Positions 54,614 through 64,000 of a DNA stretch of 64,000 bases are shown in pieces. The translations under genes were made by a program, and so were the position numbers. The notes beneath the pieces were generated by a model, which saw nothing but the letters and a program-made list of their open reading frames with translations, was not told the DNA's origin and did no database searches. Within the stretch, counting starts at the first letter, position 1. Every line of letters starts with the position of its first letter. The stretch comes from Natranaerovirga pectinivora. Its GTDB lineage: Bacteria > Bacillota > Clostridia > Lachnospirales > DSM-24629. Location of the stretch: NCBI RefSeq assembly GCF_004342165.1, contig NZ_SMAL01000003.1:124001-188000 (forward strand), written 5' to 3'.

Positions 54614-56107
54614 ATGTTAAAATTAACTACCCTTCTGGCATTTGATACTATTGTAATTCAATGTCATGATAACCCTGATGTTGATTCAATTGCATCTGGA
54701 TTTGCATTATATACTTATTTTAAAAGTCATAATAAATTAGTACGCTTAATCTATAGTGGCCGTTTCATTATATCAAAGCCTAATTTAATAGATATGATTG
54801 AAGCATTGAATATTCCCATTGAATACGTTAAAGAACTACAAATAGATGGCTTATTACTAACTATAGATTGTCAATACGGTGCAGGCAATGTGAAAAAATT
54901 AATCGCTAATAACGTAGCCATTATTGACCACCATCAAGTAGAGATTGCTAATATACCTTTATCCGAAATCAGACCCTATTTAGGGAGTTGCTCTACTTTG
55001 GTATGGGATCTTTTAAGAGATGAAGGCTTCGATATAAACCTTCATCAAAATGTATCTACTGCCTTATATTATGGTTTATTTTGTGATACCAATAATTTTG
55101 CTGAGATATCCCACCCCTTAGATAAAGATATGAGGGATAATATCTACTACGACTATAATTTAATTCGCAAACTTAAAAACTCTAACCTTACACTTAACGA
55201 CTTAGAAATTGCCGGTATCGCCCTTATAAAATGTTTTCACGACCCAACCTATAATTTTGCTATATTTAAAGCCCATCCTTGTGACCCTAATATTTTAGGC
55301 TTTATTAGTGACCTTGCCTTACAAGTGAATACTATTGATTTATGTATTGTTTATAATTTGTCTGCAAATGGTTATAAATTTTCTGTTCGTAGTTGTGTTA
55401 AAGAAATTATGGCAAGTGATATGGCCTCTTATTTATGTGAAAATATTGGTTCGGGAGGTGGTCACTTGGAAAAAGCTGGAGGCTTTATAAACATTAGTAG
55501 CTATACTGATAAATATCCTAGTGTTAATATTGATTCTTTCTTCTTAAATAGAATTAAATCCTATTATGACAGCTATGAAATTCTTTTTAGTGATAGTATA
55601 AATATGGATTATAAGGAAATGACGCTTTATAAAAAGCATAATATCTCTATTGGTTATGTTAAATCCTCAATGATTTATATCGAAGGCACACCACTATTAA
55701 TTAGAACCATCGAAGGTGACATTGATATTTATTCTTCTGAGTATATTTATTTAATGATCGATCTGAATGGAGATGTATCTCCCATTACTAAAAATGAGTT
55801 TGAGAATAAATATCTGCCTACTGATGAGCCCTTTACTTTAGATATTGACTATTTTCCCTCAGTTAAAATTATTGAAAGTAATGAAATTATTAACTTAAAA
55901 TCCTATGCAAAGTCTTGTATTCCAAGAAATGAATCTTATGCTTATATAAAGAAATTAAACAAAAATATAAAACTCTTTACCAAACGAGATAGTTATAAAT
56001 ATATGTCTGGTAGCAAAGAAGATTATATTGCCATTGATAAAGATAATCCTTCACAAGTATATATCATAACTAAAGAAGGGCTACAATTAAATTACACAAA
56101 AGTATAA
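54614..56107 (+). CDS. DHH family phosphoesterase
   Basis: About 497 residues. The DHH domain (1-200) shows the metal motifs HDNPDVDSIAS, TIDCQYGAG and IIDHHQVEI; the DHHA1-like part (about 220-300) ends with GSGGGHLEKAGGFI. Relatives are manganese phosphodiesterases acting on short RNA, cyclic dinucleotides or pAp. A C-terminal extension (about 310-497) is not recognised. The first ATG is preferred, with AGGTGAT upstream; a GTG three codons earlier is the alternative. It ends at a clear terminator. Confidence 0.82.
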   Translation: MLKLTTLLAFDTIVIQCHDNPDVDSIASGFALYTYFKSHNKLVRLIYSGRFIISKPNLIDMIEALNIPIEYVKELQIDGLLLTIDCQYGAGNVKKLIANNVAIIDHHQVEIANIPLSEIRPYLGSCSTLVWDLLRDEGFDINLHQNVSTALYYGLFCDTNNFAEISHPLDKDMRDNIYYDYNLIRKLKNSNLTLNDLEIAGIALIKCFHDPTYNFAIFKAHPCDPNILGFISDLALQVNTIDLCIVYNLSANGYKFSVRSCVKEIMASDMASYLCENIGSGGGHLEKAGGFINISSYTDKYPSVNIDSFFLNRIKSYYDSYEILFSDSINMDYKEMTLYKKHNISIGYVKSSMIYIEGTPLLIRTIEGDIDIYSSEYIYLMIDLNGDVSPITKNEFENKYLPTDEPFTLDIDYFPSVKIIESNEIINLKSYAKSCIPRNESYAYIKKLNKNIKLFTKRDSYKYMSGSKEDYIAIDKDNPSQVYIITKEGLQLNYTKV

Positions 56108-56111
56108 TAAT

Positions 56112-56148
56112 AAAAAACAATAATTGCATTGCGGTTATTGTTTTTTTA
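56112..56148 (+). terminator. Terminator after the DHH gene
   Basis: AAAAAACAATAA pairs with TTATTGTTTTTT, with an 11-base loop and a T run. Confidence 0.75.
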
Positions 56149-56260
56149 TTTTAAGTAATTGATATTTATATGTATTTTTATAGAATAAATCCCTCCTGAG
56201 ATGATAATAATCTAGATAAATTTCAATACTAATGGATAATGAAATAGAAAGGATGCTAAA

Positions 56261-56923
56261 ATGAATACAAATTTCAAAAGACTTCCTAAACATATTGGTA
56301 TCATTCCTGATGGTAATCGAAGATGGGCAAGTGATCAAAACAAAGGAAAGCATGAAGGTTACCAATTTGGTATTGACCCAGGCTTTAATCTATATGAACT
56401 TTGTCTTGAATTAGGGATTAACGAATTGACTTTTTATGGCTTTACTCAAGACAATACAAAACGTCCAAAAATTCAAACTGAAGCATTTCAAAAAGCCTGT
56501 GTTGATGCCGTTATAAAATTAGCCAATAGAGATGCTAACCTTTTGGTTATTGGTAATACTGATTCTACCGTTTTCCCAAAAGACTTATTACCCTTTGCTA
56601 ACAAACGTGTTTCTTTTGGAAAAGGTCTTATAAATATTAATTTTCTTGTAAATTATGGATGGCACTGGGACCTTGAATATTCAAAAACAAAAGAAAGGAA
56701 TGAAGAAGGAAATTTATACAATACTATTGCATCCTCAGATATATCTAGAATAGATTTAATAATAAGATGGGGTGGAAGAAGAAGATTAAGCGGCTTTTTA
56801 CCAGTACAATCTGTTTACTCAGACTTTTATATACTCGATGACTATTGGCCTGATTTTAAATCAGATCACTTATACAAAGCATTAGATTGGTACCAAACTC
56901 AAGACGTTACCTTAGGTGGATAG
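56261..56923 (+). CDS. Divergent cis-prenyltransferase (undecaprenyl diphosphate synthase family)
   Basis: A 220-residue member of the UppS family, which elongates isoprenoid diphosphates. The catalytic motif IIPDGNRRWA (Asp17) is intact, and FTQDNTKRP and FLPVQSVYSDFYILDDYWPDF align with conserved regions. The family motif R-x-S-G-E-x-R is altered to RWGGRRR (169-175), so the Glu that holds Mg and isopentenyl diphosphate is Arg173. The protein is also about 30 residues shorter than housekeeping UppS. It therefore may not make undecaprenyl diphosphate; another copy is expected elsewhere in the genome. It may be a non-catalytic partner or use a different substrate. Confidence 0.78.
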   Translation: MNTNFKRLPKHIGIIPDGNRRWASDQNKGKHEGYQFGIDPGFNLYELCLELGINELTFYGFTQDNTKRPKIQTEAFQKACVDAVIKLANRDANLLVIGNTDSTVFPKDLLPFANKRVSFGKGLININFLVNYGWHWDLEYSKTKERNEEGNLYNTIASSDISRIDLIIRWGGRRRLSGFLPVQSVYSDFYILDDYWPDFKSDHLYKALDWYQTQDVTLGG

Positions 56924-56956
56924 ATAGAAAGCCTACAAAAATTGTGGGCTTTCTAT
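56924..56956. terminator. Hairpin between convergent genes
   Basis: ATAGAAAGCCTACAA pairs with TTGTGGGCTTTCTAT (one G-T pair). Weak T run; it probably serves both convergent transcripts. Confidence 0.55.
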
Positions 56957-56972
56957 TGCATATTATAGCCTT

Positions 56973-57497
56973 TTATTTTTTAAACAATCCATAACCTCCA
57001 TAGACAGGTTTTACTTCATTCACAGTTATAACCACATCTGGTTGAAGATTTCTAATTAATTGTATTGCTTTTTCAGTTCTTTTTCTTTTTATATGCATTA
57101 TTAAAACATGTCTTTTATAATGCATTCCTTCACCTAGTACAACAGTAACTGCAAATCCATTGTCTCTAAGTTCTTTTGTAAGTTTTATACCATCTTCTTC
57201 CTTCACAATGGTTTCTAAACGAACCGTTCCAAATCCTAATTTTTGCTCGAAAATAGTACCAACATAATTACCCACTGCAAAACCAAGGGAATAAATAAGA
57301 ACTTTAAATGGATCAGAAGTAACATCTGCTAAAACTGTAGAAATTAAAATAATCCATATAATAACCTCAAAAAACCCTATAATTGCACCTTTTAGTTTTT
57401 CGCCTTTTGTAATCAATACAATTCTTGTTGTTGCCAATGTAACTTCAAAGACTTTAACAACAAAAATGAGAAGATAAATTAAAATGTTTACTAGCAT
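56973..57497 (-). CDS. UPF0316/DUF5698 membrane protein
   Basis: About 174 residues. Three membrane segments in the first 90 residues, with FEVTLATTRIVLITKGEKLKG and FAVGNYVGTIFEQKLGFG, then a cytosolic DUF2179-type domain that begins VRLETIVKEEDG and ends in VNEVKPVYGGYG. The domain is related to sensor or nucleotide-binding folds. The start at 57497 has AAGGAAG upstream. Function unknown; it is transcribed alone. Confidence 0.85.
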   Translation of the reverse strand: MLVNILIYLLIFVVKVFEVTLATTRIVLITKGEKLKGAIIGFFEVIIWIILISTVLADVTSDPFKVLIYSLGFAVGNYVGTIFEQKLGFGTVRLETIVKEEDGIKLTKELRDNGFAVTVVLGEGMHYKRHVLIMHIKRKRTEKAIQLIRNLQPDVVITVNEVKPVYGGYGLFKK

Positions 57498-57816
57498 AAA
57501 AACACTTCCTTCATAGAAATGACCTAAGGTAGTCAATTATTCTAAATCTTGTAACCAATAGATATTTTTATTCTATCATAATTATAACCATTAACCAAGT
57601 TTTAATAAGCAATTGGTTCACAACAATATTATATTTGATGAAATTGCAATGACAAAACTATTTTTTTCAGATATAATAGAATAGATTTGTTTTTTTTGGT
57701 AATTATTACTAAGTAATTGTTACTTTATTATCTATAATTTTTAGCTGACTAATTTATAGTATTGTTTAATTTTTATTGTTAATAATTATAATATAAAGAT
57801 ACAGGAGTGAGTATAA
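57498..57816. other. Intergenic region upstream of the large activator gene
   Basis: Very AT-rich. TATAAT at 57787-57792 may be the -10 element for the following gene, which has CAGGAGTG as its ribosome binding site. I see no structured RNA. Confidence 0.35.
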
Positions 57817-60800
57817 ATGAAAAGTATTGGATTGTGTATAGGGGCATCCACTGTGAGTTTTGTTTTAACAAAAAAAGACAATAATGACATACATATATTA
57901 GAGTCAAAGTCTATCCCTCATGAAGGTCATCCACTAAAGATTCTAAAACATATTTTTGATGATTATGATTTAAAAAACATTGATAGAGTTGCCGTGACAG
58001 GTCGTAAATTCAAAAACTTAGTTACTGCTTCTACCTTATCAGAACCAGAGGCTGTTGAGTATGCCTTTAGATTCCAAAAAAAATCTTATGATAATGTTAA
58101 TCTTATCTTAAGTGCTGGTGGAGAAACCTTTATGGTATATGAGCTAGACAGAGATGGTCGCATCATTGATGTCCTTACCGGTAATAAATGTGCATCAGGA
58201 ACTGGAGAGTTTTTCTTACAGCAAATTAAAAGAATGGGCCTTTCAATAGATGAAGCAATGAGTAGCCCTTCTAATGACAGTTATAAAGTAGCTGGTAGAT
58301 GTTCTGTTTTTTGCAAAAGCGATTGTACCCATGCACTTAACAAAGGTACGCCTAAAGAAAATGTTATTGGTGGCCTTTGCGATATGATGGGAAAAAAATT
58401 ATATGAACTCTTAAAAAATCACGACACTAAAAGAGCTTTAATCATTGGGGGTACTTCTAGAAATAGTAAAATGGTTAGCTTTTTAACTAATAAAATGGAC
58501 CAATTGTATGTTCCAAATTATTCATACTGTTATGAGGCCCTTGGGACCGCTTTATGGGCTTTAGAAAATGAAACAAAACCAGTAGATGGCTTAGATACAT
58601 TTTTAAACAACAAACATTCCTCCTTTTCTTTCCTAGAGGATTTAAAAAACTATGAATCCTATGTTGAGTTTAAAAGTACAGCAAACTCTGAGGCTAAAGA
58701 AAATGATGTTTGTATTTTAGGTTTAGATGTAGGCTCTACCACTACTAAAGCAGTAATCATTAGACAGTCTGACCAAGCAATACTTGCCAGCTGTTACTTA
58801 CGTACAAATGGCGATCCAATAGAAGCTTCTAAAAACTGCTATAAAGATTTACAATCACAATTAAATAATCCTGTCAGTATTATTGGTTTAGGGGTTACAG
58901 GTTCAGGACGTCAGATTGCTGGATTGCATGCTTTAACACCATCTGTTATGAATGAAATTATTGCCCATGCAACAGCTGCTATTTATTTTGATCCAGAAGT
59001 AGATACCATCTTTGAAATTGGTGGTCAAGATGCTAAATACACTTATATTACAAATGGTGTGCCATCTGATTATGCAATGAATGAAGCTTGTTCAGCAGGA
59101 ACAGGTTCTTTCTTAGAAGAAGCTGCAAAAGAATCTTTAGATATTGAAATGACTGCTATTGAAAAATATGCTTTAAACAGTAAAAAACCACCTAATTTTA
59201 GTGACCAATGCTCTGCTTTTATAAGTAGTGATATAAAAAGTGCTATACAAGAAGGCATCAGTGTAGAAGATATTACTGCAGGATTGGTGTATTCCATTTG
59301 TATGAATTACTCCAATCGTGTAAAAGGTAGTCGACCAGTTGGCAAAAAAATATTTATGCAAGGTGGGGTTTGCTATAATAAAGCTGTTCCAATTGCTATG
59401 GCTGCTATGACAGGAAAACACATTATTGTACCGCCAAATCCTGGATTAATGGGGGCTTTTGGCGCTGCTTTAGAAGTTAAAAATAAAATTGATTTAGGAT
59501 TGATTAGTCCTATGTCTTTTGACTTAGATGACTTGTCTTCTAGAGATGTTTCTTATAAAGAACCTTTTGTTTGTGCTGGCGGTAAAGAAAAATGTGATCG
59601 CAAATGTAATATTAATAGAATTATCATACAAGGTAGAGTGTACCCTTTCGGTGGCGCTTGTAATTTATATGAACGTACTTTTGTAGAAGAAAAGAAAAAA
59701 GATTATGAAATCACTAATTATGTTGCTCATAGAGAACATCTTGTTTTTGAAAAATACAGTGTTTCTTATGGTGAACGTATTGATGAGGTTCAAAACAAAA
59801 AAATTGGTATGTTAAACTCTTTATTAACCAATAGTCTGTACCCCATGTATTATAATTTCTTCTATTCTTTAGGATATGATATTGTACTTCCTAAAAATGT
59901 TGATGAAGATGGTTTTGAACAAAAAAGTTCTGCTTTTTGTTACCCTGTAGAATTATCACATGGTCTCTTTGGCTCATTGTTAAAAGAGAAAGATGTTGAC
60001 AAGATATTTTTACCACATGTTAAATCCTTTCCTGTAAAAAACAGTGATGATGTAACTGTGACTTGCCCTTTTGTTCAAGGTGAACCTTATTATTTACAAT
60101 CTGCCTTTAAAGACTCTATTGATAAAGAAATAATAAGTCCTGTTTTAGACTTTAATAGTGCTTATTCCACTCAAAAAGAAATTTTTATAAAAATTGGTGT
60201 AAATCTAGGTCATAAAAAAAATGTGGTGGAAAAAGCTTTTGATATAGCAATAAACGCTCAATTATCATTTCATAATGAGTGTCAAGAAACTGGTAAGGCT
60301 TTTCTTGAAGACTTAGAAAGAAATCCAGATGAAACGGCTATTGTATTATTTGGAAGGCCATATAATGCCTTTACAAAAATTGCAAATATGGGCATCCCTC
60401 ATAAATTTGCTTCTAGAAATTATAGAATCATTCCACATGATTTCTTACCATCTGCCCAAGAGTACAGCTTGGAAAATATGTACTGGGCTATGGGTCAATT
60501 AATAATGAAAGCTTCTCGTTTTGTTGAGAAACATCCACAATTATTTGGATCATTTATTACAAACTTTAGCTGTGGACCTGATTCATTTGTTATTGGTTAT
60601 TTTAGAAATATTATGGGTAAAAAACCATCCTTAACCCTTGAATTAGATAGTCATACTGCTGATGCAGGGATTGATACAAGGATTGAAGCCTTCTTAGATA
60701 TTATTAAAAGCTATAAGTTATTACAAAAACAACCTCTTATGATGGCTATGGAAGACTATTCTCCAGCTAGAACAATTGTAGAAAATGATAATTTATTTAT

Positions 60801-62130
60801 CATTGACTCCAATAACAACAAATACCCATTAAACCATCCAAAGGTTCATGTACTGATTCCTTCAATGGGTGATATTGGCTCTAAACTACTAGCTGCTACT
60901 TTCCGTCACGTAGGCATAAAAGCAACTGCTGTTACAACACCAACTGATGAGGAAATGAAAACTGGTAGGGCACATTCATCTTGTAAAGAATGTATTCCCC
61001 TAATGCTTACTATTGGTAGTCTAATAAATTATCTAGATACAAGAGAAAAGGAAGATGAGTTATTAGTATATTTTATGCCAGATACTTCAGGTCCATGTAG
61101 ATTTGGGCAATATAATATACTTATGAAACAAGTCATAGAAAAAAGAAAAATAAAAGACGTTGCACTGTTCTCACTGACCTCTGAAAACAGCTATGCAGGT
61201 TTAGGTACAAAATTTGTATTAAGAGCTTGGCAATCTGTTATTATTTCAGATATCCTTGATGATATATATAGTGCCATACTTGTACTATCAAAGGATCCAA
61301 TTGATGGCTTATACAAGTATCATAAAGTATGTGAAAACATCCTGTTAAGTGTTGAAAAAAATTCTTGGAAAGACTTAAAAGCCGTTCTTGAAAAAACTGC
61401 TAAAGAATTGGAATCAATACCAAGAAAGCAAGAGATAGGATCTTCAATAAAAGTTGGTTTAGTAGGTGAAATCTATGTACGCAGAGACCACTTCTCTAGA
61501 CAACGATTGGTTGAAAGACTTGCTGAAAAAGATATCATTGTCAAAGTATCTCCTATTGCTGAATGGATTTACTACTGTGATTATTTGGTTAAAAATAAAA
61601 TTAGTACTAAAGCCACTTTCAAAGACCAATTCAGAACAAAACTACAAAGCTACTTTAAAGTGAATGTGGAAAAATCCGTTAAAAAGATTTTTGCTACAAC
61701 AGGCTTATACGAATATCACTTAATAGATGTAGATGAGATCATTGATAGTGTTAAAGATATTATATCCCCAATGTTAACTGGCGAAGCCATTTTAACAACT
61801 GGTGCTGCTATCACTGAAATTGTTGAACAAGTAGATGGTGTCATTTCCATAGGACCATTTGGATGTATGCCTGGTAGAATTGCAGAAGCACTCATAAGCG
61901 ATAATTTGGATAGACGAAAAGAACAAGTTTCCCATGATAAATTAATGGTAAGAAAAATTCAAGAAAGATTCCCGAAACTTCCATTTTTAGCTATTGAAGT
62001 AGATGGGAATGTATTGCCACAAGTAACTGAAGCAAAGCTTGAGAGTTTCTGTTTACAAGTAAAACGAGTTAATGACGAGATACAAACTTACAAAAACAAA
62101 GACTATGTAACTGCTTCAAATAATAAATAA
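57817..62130 (+). CDS. Large multidomain 2-hydroxyacyl-CoA dehydratase activator (two ASKHA domains, DUF2229, HgdB-like)
   Basis: A 1437-residue protein. Domain 1 (about 1-260) and domain 2 (about 300-565) are each BadF/HgdC-type ATPases: GGETFMVYELD, NKCASGTGEFF and GRCSVFCKSDC in the first; LGLDVGSTTTKAV, EIGGQDAKYTY, NEACSAGTGSF and FSDQCSAFISSD in the second. Then follow a DUF2229 domain (about 640-860) and an HgdB-like region (to about 1400) with CGPDSFV, SSCKECIPLM and GPFGCMPGR cysteine motifs. It unites, in one chain, an ATP-driven electron donor and a likely acceptor. Such proteins are common in anaerobes, but their substrate is unknown. It is transcribed alone. Confidence 0.88.
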   Translation: MKSIGLCIGASTVSFVLTKKDNNDIHILESKSIPHEGHPLKILKHIFDDYDLKNIDRVAVTGRKFKNLVTASTLSEPEAVEYAFRFQKKSYDNVNLILSAGGETFMVYELDRDGRIIDVLTGNKCASGTGEFFLQQIKRMGLSIDEAMSSPSNDSYKVAGRCSVFCKSDCTHALNKGTPKENVIGGLCDMMGKKLYELLKNHDTKRALIIGGTSRNSKMVSFLTNKMDQLYVPNYSYCYEALGTALWALENETKPVDGLDTFLNNKHSSFSFLEDLKNYESYVEFKSTANSEAKENDVCILGLDVGSTTTKAVIIRQSDQAILASCYLRTNGDPIEASKNCYKDLQSQLNNPVSIIGLGVTGSGRQIAGLHALTPSVMNEIIAHATAAIYFDPEVDTIFEIGGQDAKYTYITNGVPSDYAMNEACSAGTGSFLEEAAKESLDIEMTAIEKYALNSKKPPNFSDQCSAFISSDIKSAIQEGISVEDITAGLVYSICMNYSNRVKGSRPVGKKIFMQGGVCYNKAVPIAMAAMTGKHIIVPPNPGLMGAFGAALEVKNKIDLGLISPMSFDLDDLSSRDVSYKEPFVCAGGKEKCDRKCNINRIIIQGRVYPFGGACNLYERTFVEEKKKDYEITNYVAHREHLVFEKYSVSYGERIDEVQNKKIGMLNSLLTNSLYPMYYNFFYSLGYDIVLPKNVDEDGFEQKSSAFCYPVELSHGLFGSLLKEKDVDKIFLPHVKSFPVKNSDDVTVTCPFVQGEPYYLQSAFKDSIDKEIISPVLDFNSAYSTQKEIFIKIGVNLGHKKNVVEKAFDIAINAQLSFHNECQETGKAFLEDLERNPDETAIVLFGRPYNAFTKIANMGIPHKFASRNYRIIPHDFLPSAQEYSLENMYWAMGQLIMKASRFVEKHPQLFGSFITNFSCGPDSFVIGYFRNIMGKKPSLTLELDSHTADAGIDTRIEAFLDIIKSYKLLQKQPLMMAMEDYSPARTIVENDNLFIIDSNNNKYPLNHPKVHVLIPSMGDIGSKLLAATFRHVGIKATAVTTPTDEEMKTGRAHSSCKECIPLMLTIGSLINYLDTREKEDELLVYFMPDTSGPCRFGQYNILMKQVIEKRKIKDVALFSLTSENSYAGLGTKFVLRAWQSVIISDILDDIYSAILVLSKDPIDGLYKYHKVCENILLSVEKNSWKDLKAVLEKTAKELESIPRKQEIGSSIKVGLVGEIYVRRDHFSRQRLVERLAEKDIIVKVSPIAEWIYYCDYLVKNKISTKATFKDQFRTKLQSYFKVNVEKSVKKIFATTGLYEYHLIDVDEIIDSVKDIISPMLTGEAILTTGAAITEIVEQVDGVISIGPFGCMPGRIAEALISDNLDRRKEQVSHDKLMVRKIQERFPKLPFLAIEVDGNVLPQVTEAKLESFCLQVKRVNDEIQTYKNKDYVTASNNK

Positions 62131-62140
62131 CAACTAAAAA

Positions 62141-62178
62141 TTAGGAGGTACACACATTATGTTGTGCGTACCTCCTAA
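62141..62178. terminator. Terminator between activator and antiporter genes
   Basis: A 16-bp stem, TTAGGAGGTACACACA with TGTGCGTACCTCCTAA (one mismatch), followed on the minus strand by TTTTTAG. It serves the antiporter operon and perhaps the activator gene. Confidence 0.75.
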
Positions 62179-62199
62179 AATATAATTACCCCTTTACTT

Positions 62200-63789
62200 T
62201 TAATGAGTTATGTATATAAATCCAGTAATAGATACAAATAGAACAAATATCATAACTACTATAAAATTAAAAGATACTTCAATATGTCGAATGAAATTAA
62301 GCACCTCTGACTTATGAAGTATTTTTTTGTACACGAAAAATCCAACCAAGACTGAAAGAATATAAATAAATGCTTTTGATAGGTAAGATGCTGTATTAAT
62401 ATACAGTTCATATCTAAAGAACATATTCATAAATGCAGGAGCCATAATACCTCCCATTAAACAGATAACCCCTAAAACGACAAACACAATTGCTTTTGGT
62501 GTTTCTATTTTTTCCCTTTCTCCTCTTCCATATAAAATCATTGAAAACTTTGCTAAATAAAGTATCGTTAAAAAATTTATACCATACATTATTATTTCAA
62601 GGAAAAAAGATTCTGCACTTGTTGATATTAGATACTTTCCTATACTTCCATTAAAAAATGGTGCACCTGTAATTCCTAGAATACCTAATATAGTACACAC
62701 CCCTACTAAAGGTGTTTTATTAAAGACCCCTCGTATCTCTGAAAGCTTTCTTGTCTTATATTGCTCTATTAAAACACCAGCAATAAGGAACAATAAAGCT
62801 TTAAAAAAACTATGGCTAAATATATGATAAGCACTCCCATAAAAAGGTACTGAATCAGCCACATTTAAGCCTATTAAAATAAACCCTATTTGAGACACTG
62901 TAGAATATCCTAATAGTTTTTTGATATCCTCTTGAACTAGAGCTAGGAACCCTCCAACAAAAGCTGTTAAAAGACCTATTATTAAAAACAATATTCTTGT
63001 ATCAAACATTACAGAGAATACATCTTGTAACCTAATAAAATAAATAAATACAATATTGATATAAATACCTGATAATATAGCAGAGACTATAGACGGCGCA
63101 CTTTGACTTCCATGTGCTCTTGGCAACCAAGTAAATACTGGCACAGCACCTATTTTTAACGTTATTCCTGTCATTAACAACGCATACATAATAACACTTG
63201 AACTTGACTCTGGCACAACAACCAATGCTTCTTTTAAAAGATTCAGATCATAAACTCCGTACATTCTATATACATATCCTACACCAAATAAAAAGAATGA
63301 CATACCGATGATATTAATTAATAAATATATCAATCCATCATAATAAGATTTAGCTTTTTTCTTAAATATAATAAGAATAGTAACTAATATTGTTGAAACT
63401 TCCATTAATACAAATATATTAAACAAATCATAACTAACAAATAAAGCAAATAATAAACTTTCTAATGCAAATAATAAAAAGATATATACTATTTTCGATT
63501 CAATACTATTCCATTCGTGGATTAATAATAAAAAAAATAAAAATGCTGTTAATAAAATCATAGAAGCTGATAAAGTATCAAGGTATATACCCACACCTTT
63601 ACCTATAGACCAACCACCAACTACATAAGATCTTGCACCTACTGCTCTTGTATCTAAGAAAGTGAATAATGCAAAAACAAAAATGATGCCTTGGGAAATA
63701 ACAATTGCATAAGGTTTTGTTAATCGAAAGACATAAAAAACAATCCCAAATAATACGGGCGAAAAAATTAATGCCATTATTATATTCAT
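62200..63789 (-). CDS. Mrp-type antiporter / complex I-like subunit D (NuoM/NuoN family)
   Basis: A 529-residue protein with about 14 membrane segments of the proton-translocating subunit family. Key residues: the membrane Glu in LMEVSTILVTIL, a Lys in LKIGAVPVFTWLPRAHG, and HIFSHSFFKALLFLIAG with its Lys/His. Such subunits occur in Na+/H+ antiporters and membrane-bound hydrogenases. Its start overlaps the stop of the MrpC-like gene by four bases. The terminator behind it shows that it is the last gene of the operon. Confidence 0.88.
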   Translation of the reverse strand: MNIIMALIFSPVLFGIVFYVFRLTKPYAIVISQGIIFVFALFTFLDTRAVGARSYVVGGWSIGKGVGIYLDTLSASMILLTAFLFFLLLIHEWNSIESKIVYIFLLFALESLLFALFVSYDLFNIFVLMEVSTILVTILIIFKKKAKSYYDGLIYLLINIIGMSFFLFGVGYVYRMYGVYDLNLLKEALVVVPESSSSVIMYALLMTGITLKIGAVPVFTWLPRAHGSQSAPSIVSAILSGIYINIVFIYFIRLQDVFSVMFDTRILFLIIGLLTAFVGGFLALVQEDIKKLLGYSTVSQIGFILIGLNVADSVPFYGSAYHIFSHSFFKALLFLIAGVLIEQYKTRKLSEIRGVFNKTPLVGVCTILGILGITGAPFFNGSIGKYLISTSAESFFLEIIMYGINFLTILYLAKFSMILYGRGEREKIETPKAIVFVVLGVICLMGGIMAPAFMNMFFRYELYINTASYLSKAFIYILSVLVGFFVYKKILHKSEVLNFIRHIEVSFNFIVVMIFVLFVSITGFIYITH

Positions 63790-64000
63790 TGGTTCTCACC
63801 TCTAAATTTCTTTAGTAATTTATGCCAATTGGTTGTACCATATAAACGATACAAATGTATGAATATAACCAATGAAAGGGCTGTTACAGCAGCCCCTATA
63901 ACTATAGCTGTAATCATTAAAGCTTCAGATAGTGGGTCTTGATGATTTGAGGCAATAAAGAATAAAATAATCCCTGTTTGCATAATTGTTACAGAGATAA
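63786..64000 (-). CDS. MrpC/NuoK-like subunit, N-terminus outside window
   Basis: About 71 C-terminal residues are visible. The segment FFIASNHQDPLSEALMITAIVIGAAVTALSL holds the conserved PLSEALMITAIVIG of MrpC and NuoK-like subunits. The N-terminal half lies beyond the window edge. It overlaps the D subunit gene by four bases, as in Mrp operons. Confidence 0.88.
   Translation of the reverse strand, partial: ISVTIMQTGIILFFIASNHQDPLSEALMITAIVIGAAVTALSLVIFIHLYRLYGTTNWHKLLKKFRGENQ

Noticed and set aside
1-64000. CRISPR array, prophage or transposase
   Set aside because: I found no regularly spaced repeats and no phage structural, integrase or transposase-like proteins in the window.

Overview
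The window comes from an AT-rich, Gram-positive-type anaerobe, most like a member of the Clostridia (Lachnospirales-type). The reasons are the very low GC content, strong AGGAGG-type ribosome binding sites, meso-diaminopimelate dehydrogenase, agr-type peptide signalling, a BlaI/M56 regulatory pair, 2-hydroxyacyl-CoA-dehydratase-type activators and several oxygen-sensitive Fe-S systems. I see no rRNA, tRNA, CRISPR array, prophage or transposase gene. Species cannot be fixed from the sequence alone.

Layout. 1-10.4 kb: a truncated cyclic beta-glucan synthase, a nucleotidyltransferase/phosphohexomutase fusion, a cell-wall amidase and a small STIV-B116-like protein. Two of these genes appear to start at ATT. 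10.6-13.5 kb: an aminoglycoside-acetyltransferase-type gene, and a MATE exporter with a MarR repressor and its operator. 13.5-15.3 kb: queDEC for 7-deazaguanine synthesis. 15.4-17.9 kb: an ATP-dependent activator plus a 2-hydroxyacyl-CoA-dehydratase-family protein, behind a structured leader RNA that ends in a terminator and is interspersed with a MITE-like repeat. 17.9-20.1 kb: a lipoprotein and a GH43 glycosidase.

20.3-29 kb is the most unusual part: one tightly overlapping operon encoding a flavodoxin, a NifH-like ATPase, a FecB/FecC/FecE-type importer and two NifD/NifK-like subunits. A divergent AraC regulator and a nearby flavodoxin/DUF3793 pair lie beside it. Fur-like boxes sit in front of all three transcription units. 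It looks like an iron-starvation-induced import-and-reduce system, not nitrogen fixation.

29-41 kb: citrate synthase, an Ntn-hydrolase gene with a broken paralogous tail behind it, and a BlaI/BlaR1-like pair with matching operators also in front of the Ntn-hydrolase. These are followed by a serine hydrolase, pirin, D-aminopeptidase, homoserine acyltransferase and glutamyl-tRNA synthetase. 41-50 kb: two unknown proteins, diaminopimelate dehydrogenase, a DUF815 ATPase, a DsrE-like protein, a PAS-GGDEF-EAL protein and two membrane proteins. 50.5-53.4 kb: a rearranged agr quorum-sensing locus, with agrB and a small agrD gene facing the kinase and regulator genes. 53.5-64 kb: a CvfB-like protein, a DHH phosphoesterase, a divergent cis-prenyltransferase, a UPF0316 protein, a 1437-residue dehydratase activator and the end of an Mrp-type antiporter operon.

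A shared theme is ATP-driven low-potential electron transfer: a nitrogenase-like system and two activator systems of the HgdC type lie within about 47 kb. Most genes end in clear intrinsic terminators, so operon boundaries are unusually easy to read.
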